A stretch of 32,056 nucleotides of DNA from Promethearchaeota archaeon (GTDB lineage Archaea > Asgardarchaeota > Lokiarchaeia > Sigyniarchaeales > SOKP01). The notes below the pieces were generated by a model. That model did no database searches. It was not told where the DNA came from and worked only from the letters and a program-made list of their open reading frames with translations. The stretch is taken from NCBI GenBank assembly GCA_019058245.1, contig JAHPZJ010000028.1, positions 234,623 to 266,678 of the forward strand. The letters run 5' to 3'. Numbering within the stretch: the first letter of the stretch is position 1; every line of letters begins with the position of its first letter. Shown piece by piece: positions 1-7,820 of the stretch. Both the position numbers and the translations under genes were made by a program.

Positions 1-75
1 CCTATTGCTGCAAAAGTCGAACCAGAACCTATTGCTGCAAAAGTCGAACCAGAACCTATTGCTACGAAACCTGAA
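1..75 (+). repeat. 27-bp in-frame tandem repeat
   Basis: Bases 1-27 and 28-54 are identical, and the third copy from 55 matches for its first 9 bases and then diverges. The unit is a multiple of three and encodes PIAAKVEPE, so copy-number change would preserve the frame. The array may extend to the left of the window. Confidence 0.9.
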
Positions 76-405
76 GTTATACCAACACCCGAAGTAGAAG
101 AAATTGACTTAATATTGATGATTAAATCAATAGAATCAAAAAATACAACAGAACAAAATCAGATTCTTGGAAAAATCTTTGAAAATTTGAAAATCCAGAT
201 GAAAAAACTTACTGGTGTTAAGATGAGTAAAATTTTGCTAGAACTCAAGGAAACAATTTTAAATAATATTGGATCATCCCTCGCTCTTTTTGATATTTCT
301 AGAAGCGAAGGAGATTTAAGCAAAATCCATGATGTTTTAACACCTGATTTAGTTAGTAAATATGAAGAAAAAATTGATAACTGGGTAAGTAGAATTGTTA
401 AATAA
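1..405 (+). CDS. C-terminal part of a repeat-containing protein (5' end outside window)
   Basis: The frame is open from base 1 to the TAA at 403-405, so this is the last 134 residues of a longer protein. The visible N-terminal part is a Pro/Glu/Ala/Val-rich linker made of a 9-residue unit (PIAAKVEPE) present twice exactly and a third time degenerate. The rest (about residues 38-134) is helical and lysine/glutamate rich, without a family I recognise. A TTG at 115 could be read as a start, but the upstream repeat is in the same frame and uninterrupted, so an internal start is less likely. The stop lies 14 nt before the likely start of the gelsolin-like gene, suggesting one transcript. Function unknown; a cytoskeleton-related role is only a guess from the neighbour. 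Confidence 0.7.
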   Translation, partial: PIAAKVEPEPIAAKVEPEPIATKPEVIPTPEVEEIDLILMIKSIESKNTTEQNQILGKIFENLKIQMKKLTGVKMSKILLELKETILNNIGSSLALFDISRSEGDLSKIHDVLTPDLVSKYEEKIDNWVSRIVK

Positions 406-419
406 TAGAGGTGAAAAAA

Positions 420-947
420 TTGAGTCTAACATTATTTAAGATTGAGGGGAAAGAAGTAACCCCCACAGATGACGATCAATTGGGACAAGATAAAATATAT
501 ATCATTATCGATAAACATGCTAAAAGACCCAAAATTTGGATATGGAGTGGTGAAGAATCGGATATTATGGATCGATATTTTGCGGGAGTTACTGCTACAA
601 AAATAAAATCACAAATGAAGCTATATGGGGCGAGTATCGAAGTTGTTGAAAGTGGGAATGAACCAGAACATTTTCCCCTGCTATCAAAGGATAGTATAAT
701 TGAGCCTGTTAAAGATGCAGAACCTTTTATATTTGAAGAGGAAGTATCCACAACAACAAAAGAAGAAATTCTACAATCCGAAGAAAAGGTAGCAGTTAAA
801 CCTAAGATTACTGAAGCTCCATCAAAAATTGAAGCTGGTGTACAAGATATGGTGTCAAAGGATAAGGTACGATCCTTTTTTGAAGCTATCAATTCGGATT
901 TAGATAGCTTAAAACAGAAAATAAATGAATTTTTATCAAATTTATAA
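420..947 (+). CDS. Gelsolin-like domain protein
   Basis: A 175-residue protein. After about 20 residues it shows the gelsolin-repeat pattern: a strand (KIYIIID), a second strand with aromatic and Gly features (KIWIWSGEES), a long amphipathic helix with Tyr/Phe/Ala, then a strand ending in ESGNEPEHF, which resembles the family's E-G-x-E-P-x-x-F ending. One domain is present, followed by an acidic linker and a C-terminal helix (about 145-175). Gelsolin domains bind actin and often calcium; Asgard archaea are known to encode short gelsolins acting on their actins. I prefer the TTG at 420 because GAGGTGA (408-414) lies 5 nt before it; the GTG at 411 falls inside that Shine-Dalgarno sequence. It sits in a tight run with the genes on either side. 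The family assignment is by pattern only. Confidence 0.65.
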   Translation: MSLTLFKIEGKEVTPTDDDQLGQDKIYIIIDKHAKRPKIWIWSGEESDIMDRYFAGVTATKIKSQMKLYGASIEVVESGNEPEHFPLLSKDSIIEPVKDAEPFIFEEEVSTTTKEEILQSEEKVAVKPKITEAPSKIEAGVQDMVSKDKVRSFFEAINSDLDSLKQKINEFLSNL

Positions 948-969
948 AATAAAAAATAAAAAGAGATGG

Positions 970-2295
970 ATGAGCAAAATGATAGATGCTGGAGTAAGTA
1001 TAACTACAGAAAAAGATAGCTATTCAGCAGGTAAAAAAGTTGCTAAAGAAGCTTTAGAGAATATGAGTGTAAAACCAAAATTAGCGATATTGGTTATAGA
1101 CGCCCTTTCACGTACGCGTCATAATTATGCGGAAGTTTTAAAAAGCGTAAGGGAAGAACTTGGAGAAGATGTAACATTAATTGGAAGTACTGTTAATGGA
1201 GTTACTGTAAACAGTCGATATGCTTTAAAAAGTGTTGCTATAATGTTACTCGGAGGGGATATATCCCTCGATTCGACCTTTAATTATCCTAAATCTAGAT
1301 TAAACTACGAGAGTATTGCTGAAGATGTTTATCAAAATATTCGTAATGCAGAACCAAATGATCAGCGTTTTATGTTATTATTTCAAGATGGAATTAAATT
1401 CCCACCTGAAGTTGTAGCTAAACAAAAAGCTTTAAATGGTCGAGCGGCAGTTTTATTTGCTGGGTTAATAGCAAGGATATTTAAAAAACAGTTTGAAGAA
1501 TTTAAAGAAAAAGGTCTGGGTTATTCTTCCACCCAAGAATTTCTCGAGGCTTTATATGCCAAAGGATGGGATAAAACAGTTATAGGAAATCTTGCCACCA
1601 ACACACGTAATTGGGATTCGGTAGAATTTTTTAATGATGAAATAGGTGCTGATAATATTATCGGAGCCATATTATCTCCACTGGGCTCTTCAAAGTTTGG
1701 ATTTGGATATGGTGCAGGAGCAGAACCTACAGGAAAAAGATGCAAACCTACTAAAAATATTGGAAATTTCATCTTAAAAATTGATGGAAAACACGCTCTA
1801 CAAGGCTTCTGTGAAGCTGCTGGGATACAGAAAGAGGCACTAAGGGAAATAAAACCCTACGATTATATAAACAGTCATACAATTTTAGGCACTAAAGAAA
1901 AGGTTGGGGACAAAGATATTATACATCTTGTTGCTACAATTACCAACCCAGAGCTTGAAAACTTTCTTATGACGGGATTTCTTTTTGATAGAGTTCCCGA
2001 AGAATTCGAAATATTTCGAAGTAATATGGAAGTAATGCATAAAACTGCTGAACTGACTGTGAAGCAAGCTCTAGAAAACATAGATAATCCTAGATTTTTT
2101 CTCGGATTTGATTGCGCACTTAGGTCTTTTTCATATGGGGATAATCTTCCAAGGATTATAGACACAATTGATAACGCAATAGGCAAGGATATCCCTCGAA
2201 TGATTATTGGATCTGGCGGTGAAATCTTCGGAACTAAGGATATAGATTATTATTGGAATAATTTAACTTTTCTTTCCTTAGTGGGCGGGGATTAA
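970..2295 (+). CDS. FIST-domain sensory protein
   Basis: About 441 residues. The N-terminal half has the FIST pattern: GVSITTEKDSYSAGKKVAKE near the start, then the strand LAILVIDA and a GSTVNGVTV segment. The C-terminal half looks like FIST_C, with a region starting HTILGTKEK and ending FFLGFDCALR and GSGGEIFG. FIST domains are thought to bind small ligands such as amino acids and usually feed signal-transduction proteins; here no kinase or receiver domain is attached, so it acts alone or with a partner. ATG 925 would overlap the gelsolin-like gene by 23 nt; ATG 970 or ATG 979 fits the family start better. It is followed by a 17-base A tract (2305-2321). Probably cotranscribed with the two genes before it. 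Confidence 0.75.
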   Translation: MSKMIDAGVSITTEKDSYSAGKKVAKEALENMSVKPKLAILVIDALSRTRHNYAEVLKSVREELGEDVTLIGSTVNGVTVNSRYALKSVAIMLLGGDISLDSTFNYPKSRLNYESIAEDVYQNIRNAEPNDQRFMLLFQDGIKFPPEVVAKQKALNGRAAVLFAGLIARIFKKQFEEFKEKGLGYSSTQEFLEALYAKGWDKTVIGNLATNTRNWDSVEFFNDEIGADNIIGAILSPLGSSKFGFGYGAGAEPTGKRCKPTKNIGNFILKIDGKHALQGFCEAAGIQKEALREIKPYDYINSHTILGTKEKVGDKDIIHLVATITNPELENFLMTGFLFDRVPEEFEIFRSNMEVMHKTAELTVKQALENIDNPRFFLGFDCALRSFSYGDNLPRIIDTIDNAIGKDIPRMIIGSGGEIFGTKDIDYYWNNLTFLSLVGGD

Positions 2296-2392
2296 ATTTA
2301 GTTGAAAAAAAAAAAAAAAAATCTTACACTTATGAACGGATGTTTTACATAAACAATAAATTAATAAATAGAATAAATATAAGATATTTAAT

Positions 2393-3577
2393 ATGTTAAT
2401 TGACGATTTCATAGATAAAGGGAAAACATATTTATATAAAGAGGATCAAAAAGAAGTGCAAAAAGAGCATTTCAAAGCGGTAATAGAAACTACAATACAT
2501 CAAATTGAAAAATGTGGTCTCTATCGTCAGCTTTGTAAACAAAAAAATTTTGACCCTCGTAGAGACTTAAAATCAGTAGACGATATAAAGAACATACCGT
2601 ACCTAACTTCAGCAAACTTTAAAGGAAAAACGGGAACACCTAAGAAATTTTTATGCGTACCTGAGAGTGACATTCAAGTCTGGCAGTCTTCAAGTGGGAC
2701 ATCTGGAGACCCATCTTTAATTGGTAAAGATCCAATTAATCTTAAAAGATATGTAAAAGTACTTAATTTTGGTTTTGCGGAGGTTTTGAATTTAGACCAT
2801 TTTGACTGGACCTTATATTTCACCCCTCGACCTCAAAAATTTTATACTATAGAAGATAAAATACCTGACCCTATTCCTAGCATGCTTTATGTGTTGATTC
2901 TTACAAACCAAACCCCTATGGAAAATAGATTTTATGCTCTAAAAAGAGCCGATGAAGAAGCAAGAAAAAAAGGAAAAATCTTTGACATTGATAGCGAAGG
3001 AACACTTAATTTCTTAAACTCAAATCCTTCAGAGAAAGGTAAAGGATGGGTAGGTGGTGCTATTCCTCTATTGTATTCATATTTCTCGGAAATGCATAAA
3101 AAAACGGGCCAAACTTTTGAATGTGGTGAAGATTCAGTTGTAGTAGTTGGTGGAGGATGGAAGTCTTTTGCTGGCGAACAGGTCTCACCAGAAAAATTCC
3201 GAGAAGTTATATCTAGATCATTAGGAATACCGCAGAAGAATATCCGAGATTCTTATAATTTCTCTGAAACTGATTGTATGAATCCAGAATGTGAATATCA
3301 TAACAAACATGTCCTACCATGGGAAGATATTATTATTAGGGATGTTGAAACCTTAGAGCCAGTAGAAATGGGGGAAACTGGATTAGTAAATGTAATAAAT
3401 CCCATAGCTTATAGTTATGCGGGTGTGTCAATACTTCAAGACGATATTGCTAAAATTACAATGGAAGATAATTGTCCATGTGGTAGAAGAGGCAAAGTTA
3501 TTGAAATCATTGGCAGAGCTCAAGGTGCTGAAGGAAAGGGATGCGGAGCCCAATTAACTGGAGAAACTGATACTTAA
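2393..3577 (+). CDS. LuxE-like acyl-protein synthetase
   Basis: 394 residues, close to the LuxE family length of about 370. The Ser/Thr/Gly-rich ATP-binding loop SSSGTSGDPS begins near residue 99, a VVGGGW segment follows, and a C-terminal CPCGRRG segment precedes Cys384. LuxE enzymes activate a fatty acid with ATP as acyl-AMP, move it to a cysteine close to their C-terminus and hand it to the LuxC reductase; Cys384, 11 residues from the end, is the natural candidate for that cysteine. The following gene is a LuxC-like reductase 60 nt downstream, which strengthens the call. Relatedness to phenylacetate-CoA ligases is the main alternative. No clear Shine-Dalgarno sequence precedes ATG 2393; the AT-rich upstream suggests a short leader. 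Confidence 0.75.
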   Translation: MLIDDFIDKGKTYLYKEDQKEVQKEHFKAVIETTIHQIEKCGLYRQLCKQKNFDPRRDLKSVDDIKNIPYLTSANFKGKTGTPKKFLCVPESDIQVWQSSSGTSGDPSLIGKDPINLKRYVKVLNFGFAEVLNLDHFDWTLYFTPRPQKFYTIEDKIPDPIPSMLYVLILTNQTPMENRFYALKRADEEARKKGKIFDIDSEGTLNFLNSNPSEKGKGWVGGAIPLLYSYFSEMHKKTGQTFECGEDSVVVVGGGWKSFAGEQVSPEKFREVISRSLGIPQKNIRDSYNFSETDCMNPECEYHNKHVLPWEDIIIRDVETLEPVEMGETGLVNVINPIAYSYAGVSILQDDIAKITMEDNCPCGRRGKVIEIIGRAQGAEGKGCGAQLTGETDT

Positions 3578-3637
3578 TAAGTTTATACAGAATTTTTTAA
3601 TTTTTAAAAATTTTTTTTCTTTTATTAGATAATTTCT

Positions 3638-5359
3638 ATGATGGTTTCAATGAAAAAAAAAATAACAATTCCGGCTTTTATTTTTAAACCTGTATACTCA
3701 GAAGAGACTACTACGCAAGTATATAAACGTCAGGATGATATTATAGAAATCGAATTTCCTGTTTTCGACAAGAAAGAAGTACTAAAAACTGCAGAAAGTC
3801 TCTCATTGAAAAAACGAAGAGCTCACGATAGAAATATAGATGATGTTATAGAGGTTATTAATCAACTGGGTGCTTTATGGAGCAATCCGAATTATGAGTA
3901 TCGCAAAGAAGCTTTAGAAATTCTCCCTATAACTTCAGGACAATCCAAGGTACTGTGTGAGCTAGAAATTTCAAATATGCTTTTCTTATTAAATAAAAAA
4001 ACCATCGAAAATCAATTATTCAGTGAACTTGGAGGGAAACAATATTTAGAAGATTGGATTCCTAAAGGAAATGCCAGAATTCATGCTCAACCTAAAGGTT
4101 TAGTTTTCCATAATCTGGCTGGTAATGCCTTTTTAATTGGTGTATTATCTCTTTGTTATGGGTTAGTTACTAAAAATGTTAATTTACTGAAGCTCCCTCA
4201 TGAAGAACCATATGTCCCGATAAAATTTTGTGAATCCATAGCAGATATAGATAAAAAAATTGCAAAAGAAATAGCTGCGCTTTATTGGCGAGGGAGTAGA
4301 GGAGATATCTTTGATGAGTTGTTCAGTTCTGGAAATGTAAATTGTGTTCTTGCTTGGGGAGGGATTGAATCAATTGAAGTAATAAAAAAGAAAGCATATC
4401 ACTATGGAATAAATGTAATTGATCATGGGCCTAAACTCTCTTTTAGTATTATTTCAGAGGACATTTTTCAAGATTTGAACCAAATGCAAGACACAGCGCA
4501 AAAAATCGCTGTAGATGTAGCTATATGGAACCAAAAGGCATGCTTAAGCCCTAGAGTAATTTATATTGTTGAAAAGCCTCGTAAATCGGCAGTTTTTCAA
4601 GTTTTTAAAAGTAATAATATTCAAATTAATTCTCAATCATCTGAGTTTGAAGCAGAAAATAATTCGATTTTTAATAAATTTAATCAATCTCAAAATATTA
4701 GTGAATTTGATGGTTTTGATGTTGCTACTCTTATGCAGCGTTCCATAAAATCACTTAAAAATGAATATTCTGAATTATCTCCATTAGGATTTGCAAAGAT
4801 GTTAGCAGAAGGTTTGAAAAATACAGATAAAACTCTTCCACGCATGCATCTCACTCAGGCTGATGGTCTGGATATGGCAAAAAAACGTGAGTATTTCTTT
4901 ATGAACTATGGTACTAATTCAAGCGCAACCATTATAAACCCCCCTAAGAATAAATTAGATTGGACTGTTGTTTATTTACGTGATCTTCCAAATATGTTAG
5001 AAATCGATATGTGTCAAGATCGGTTTGTAATAGTAACAAGAATTTCGAGCGTTCAAGATTTAATACATTCTATAAGAAAAGAAAGATTGCAAAAATATCT
5101 TCAAACAATCTCAATTTATGGCTCAGATGATTTTGTCAAAAATGTAGCTGAAGAATTTTCGCTTTTAGGAGCTTATAGATTTCCAAGAATTGGGGAACAT
5201 AATATTCAACATATAGGAATGCCATGGGATGGGCATTATATTCTTCAAGATATGATAAAATGGGTTTATATTGGTTATATTTCTCAAGAACATGATGAAA
5301 GTGATGAAGAACAGATTTCCCTAATTAAGCTTTCAAAAAGTCCAAACAATACATTTTAA
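3638..5359 (+). CDS. LuxC-like acyl-CoA/acyl-protein reductase
   Basis: 573 residues, longer than typical LuxC (about 480). The ALDH-like fold is indicated by FHNLAGNAFLIG near 150, a LAWGG segment near 240 and the catalytic-cysteine region WNQKACLSPR with Cys302. The family reduces an activated acyl group to an aldehyde with NAD(P)H. Residues about 320-360 form an Asn/Ser/Phe-rich low-complexity insert that may account for the extra length. Together with the LuxE-like gene just upstream this makes a two-protein fatty-acid reductase; no luciferase genes are visible, so light production is not implied. Three in-frame ATGs (3638, 3641, 3650) compete as start. A small hairpin with a T tract follows the stop. 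Confidence 0.75.
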   Translation: MMVSMKKKITIPAFIFKPVYSEETTTQVYKRQDDIIEIEFPVFDKKEVLKTAESLSLKKRRAHDRNIDDVIEVINQLGALWSNPNYEYRKEALEILPITSGQSKVLCELEISNMLFLLNKKTIENQLFSELGGKQYLEDWIPKGNARIHAQPKGLVFHNLAGNAFLIGVLSLCYGLVTKNVNLLKLPHEEPYVPIKFCESIADIDKKIAKEIAALYWRGSRGDIFDELFSSGNVNCVLAWGGIESIEVIKKKAYHYGINVIDHGPKLSFSIISEDIFQDLNQMQDTAQKIAVDVAIWNQKACLSPRVIYIVEKPRKSAVFQVFKSNNIQINSQSSEFEAENNSIFNKFNQSQNISEFDGFDVATLMQRSIKSLKNEYSELSPLGFAKMLAEGLKNTDKTLPRMHLTQADGLDMAKKREYFFMNYGTNSSATIINPPKNKLDWTVVYLRDLPNMLEIDMCQDRFVIVTRISSVQDLIHSIRKERLQKYLQTISIYGSDDFVKNVAEEFSLLGAYRFPRIGEHNIQHIGMPWDGHYILQDMIKWVYIGYISQEHDESDEEQISLIKLSKSPNNTF

Positions 5360-5702
5360 ATTAAACGTTATTCCTTGAAATATTATTTCTCACTAATTTA
5401 AAATGTAGATTTTTGAAAAGATCCTTTTCTTTTTATTCAGTTTGTAAAAAAAGTTAATGTAAAGTATGCAATAATCTATTTTTAAAGAAATAATATATTA
5501 TTAAGCATAATTAAAGAATTTCTTCAACATTTTTTATATTTTGGTATAAAATCCTTATTTAAAGAATGGAGAAAAAGAGATTTATATTTAAAATGTTGTT
5601 TAAGACATGAAAGACTTTTGTTTTTTATTTTAAAAGCTTTTTAAGAAATTTAAAGATTATTTTTTTTCAACAAAAAAGATAATTCTTCTTTGTTTATACT
5701 TT
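5360..5702. other. Intergenic region between convergent genes
   Basis: 343 bp of AT-rich sequence between the LuxC-like gene and the solenoid gene, which face each other. Apart from a hairpin at 5415-5429 I see no open frame with a start signal, RNA gene or repeat. Confidence 0.6.
5415..5436 (+). terminator. Candidate terminator after the LuxC-like gene
   Basis: GAAAAG, a 3-nt loop (ATC) and CTTTTC form a perfect 6-bp hairpin 56 nt after the stop codon, followed by a run of T. Archaeal termination depends mainly on the T run, so the hairpin may be incidental. Confidence 0.4.
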
Positions 5703-7484
5703 TCATATCAATAATATATCTAATTTTTTCATCATACTAAACGTTTTACCTTGTTTTTCGTAAATTGTTATAAGATTTATATTACTCGATTTAGGATTGA
5801 AAATTTCATCATAACGTTTTTGAAACAGCCAATTTAACAAGAACCGTTGGTCTCGTTCTAAAATTTCAGGAATTTTATTACCTTTTTCTTTATTTTCAAA
5901 CTTAATAAATATATCCTGTGGATAATCCAAAAATATGTCTAGATCTGTGATTTTTTCGGATGAAACGTTTTTAATTTGAACAGAAAGTAATAAATAATTC
6001 TCGAGTTTTTCAGGACTAGGAATAATCTTCCATGATTTTAAGAAAAATAGATCAGGTGTTAATGATGGTGCATGTCTTATCAAATCTAATGTGTTATTGA
6101 AAATTTTTACATTTAGCATTTTTTTTTTTAAAAGAGTTTTTAAAATTTCTAAAACTTGATACGTATGTATATGGAATTTATCACTAATCTCATCGAAAGT
6201 AACTGATCCTTTCTTTAGTCTTGAATCTAGCCAAATTTTTAAATTTTGATAACTTAGCTCTGGTATTAATTCACGTAGAAAAATAACCAATTCGTCTCTT
6301 AATTTTTCTAGTTCAGGATTTTCTAATACTTCTTTTTTATTTAAAGCATTATAACAAATTAAATAGATATTATATTGAGGATTTGGTTTTAATATCATCC
6401 TCAATTTTGTATAATTTGACATATTTAAATTTTTCAATATTTCGTCCATTAATTGTGAGAATAATGATTCTACGAATTTTGGATGATCATCATATAATTT
6501 CCTAATCACATTATTAAAAGTAATAATGATTGACTCATTTAAAGGCGTTATAAACATAAATAAACTATAAAATCTTTTAAAGCCATGCTTAACTATTGAG
6601 AATCTTACGAGTTGTTCAATGGCTTCTAGATTGTCTATCTCATCATTTTTTATAAAAGAAAAAAAAGTATCATCAAACAAATCAACATGGTGTTCCAAAA
6701 TTTCCTCGATGATTTTACTCATTGTTTTATTAATTAAAAAATCATCATGGTCTAATAATAAAACTAAGTCCCTTAAAACGGGTATTATTAATTCCTTTTT
6801 TACACATCCTACCTTTCCAATTAAGAATAATATTTTTTCTTGAGCAATCCAATCCTTTTCGGGGAGAGATTTAATCAAATGTTTTACATCTTCAATTGAA
6901 TAAGTTTCTATAAATAATTTTAATAAGAAATCTAGTGCTTCTTTTATAACATCAATATCTTTATCATCAAATAAAATCTCTAATTCTTTATCAAATTCTC
7001 TGAGCAAAATTGGTCTTTCTGAAACAAGTTTATTTAAAAATATTACTATTTTTTTTCTTATTTTCCATAACTCATCATTTAAACATGAAATTAATCCTCT
7101 TACAATTTGTTTTTCATATTTTGGACATTGAATAAAAATACTTATCAAAAAATCTACAAATTTGTTTCTAACAATTGGCTCAAAATCAATTATTTTTGAA
7201 AGGATAAGATCAATCTCATCATCAATTAAGCTCATATCCTTAATAAGAGTGTTTGTATATATATCAATTGCTAGCTCCAGTACATTATCATCATAGAAAT
7301 CTAAAAGTGGTTTTATTTTTTGGAGTTGATTTTTTTTCAAATTATGACCTATTTTTTGTACTTCTAAAATTCCCTCTAAAACGTCAATTAATGATGAAAA
7401 GTTTTCTTCATGAACTAAAGATATTAAATCTTCCAATGCTTTTGAGAAATTTCCAAATCTCATATTTTCTTTTATTGAATCCAA
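5703..7484 (-). CDS. Alpha-solenoid protein with winged-helix-like and C-terminal beta-rich segments
   Basis: 593 residues. About residues 1-400 consist of repeated pairs of amphipathic helices, many spaced 35-40 residues apart (for example the segments around ELAIDIY, VRNKFVDFLIS, IRKKIVIFLNKL, VIKEALDFLLKL), typical of HEAT/ARM solenoids. About 410-470 looks like a winged helix (VTFDEISDKFHIHTYQVLEI, then LLKKKMLNV), as in PCI-type ends of solenoids. About 490-593 alternates strands (LLLSVQIKNVSS, DIFLDYP) and resembles an immunoglobulin-like sandwich. No signal peptide or membrane segment. No exact family recognised; the order solenoid then beta sandwich recalls adaptin-type proteins, an inference only. 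The start is TTG 7484 or ATG 7463; neither has a good Shine-Dalgarno sequence. It stands alone between two intergenic regions. Confidence 0.6.
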   Translation of the reverse strand: MDSIKENMRFGNFSKALEDLISLVHEENFSSLIDVLEGILEVQKIGHNLKKNQLQKIKPLLDFYDDNVLELAIDIYTNTLIKDMSLIDDEIDLILSKIIDFEPIVRNKFVDFLISIFIQCPKYEKQIVRGLISCLNDELWKIRKKIVIFLNKLVSERPILLREFDKELEILFDDKDIDVIKEALDFLLKLFIETYSIEDVKHLIKSLPEKDWIAQEKILFLIGKVGCVKKELIIPVLRDLVLLLDHDDFLINKTMSKIIEEILEHHVDLFDDTFFSFIKNDEIDNLEAIEQLVRFSIVKHGFKRFYSLFMFITPLNESIIITFNNVIRKLYDDHPKFVESLFSQLMDEILKNLNMSNYTKLRMILKPNPQYNIYLICYNALNKKEVLENPELEKLRDELVIFLRELIPELSYQNLKIWLDSRLKKGSVTFDEISDKFHIHTYQVLEILKTLLKKKMLNVKIFNNTLDLIRHAPSLTPDLFFLKSWKIIPSPEKLENYLLLSVQIKNVSSEKITDLDIFLDYPQDIFIKFENKEKGNKIPEILERDQRFLLNWLFQKRYDEIFNPKSSNINLITIYEKQGKTFSMMKKLDILLI

Positions 7485-7820
7485 GTTAATTTCTGATATT
7501 TAGCTACATCTCCCTAATAACTATAATTTTTTTATTTAATAAGTTATAAAAATTCAAAATTAAATAGTTATCCAAATCCAAACTTTTTACATTATAACAT
7601 ATAAAACATATTTTTTATATTATGATTATGTTTATCGATATATAGGAGCTGAAACTTTAAGAATTGAACAATTCTTTTGTTTTAATTCCAGTTTCCAAAT
7701 TCTTTTTGTTTACTTTCCATTAGAATGTAAAACAAAATACATCTAACATTACATTTTTGGAATTATCTAAGAATTGGGTGATAGAATACTGAAATTCTTT
7801 AAATATTTGAATATCAAAAT
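7485..7820. other. Intergenic region with a perfect palindrome
   Basis: 336 bp between two minus-strand genes. It must hold the promoter of the solenoid gene and the 3' end of the frhB-like transcript. The only clear structure is a perfect 8-bp inverted repeat at 7659-7676. No convincing coding frame is seen. Confidence 0.6.
7659..7676. repeat. Perfect inverted repeat (8 bp arms, 2-nt centre)
   Basis: AAGAATTG, AA, CAATTCTT. It lies about 175 bp upstream of the solenoid gene and about 145 bp after the frhB-like gene. It could be an operator or part of a transcript end; in such AT-rich DNA chance is possible, though an 8-bp perfect match with a 2-nt centre is uncommon. Confidence 0.45.

Noticed and set aside
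1..75. CRISPR or other non-coding repeat array
   Set aside because: The 27-bp units are contiguous without spacers and keep an open reading frame, so they are a coding repeat.
2305..2321. Seventeen-base A tract between the FIST and LuxE-like genes as a special element
   Set aside because: Homopolymers are common in this AT-rich DNA and are prone to sequencing-length errors; no structure accompanies it.
2393..5359. A bioluminescence (lux) operon
   Set aside because: Only LuxE- and LuxC-like genes occur; no luxA, luxB or luxD is present, and these reductases exist without light production.
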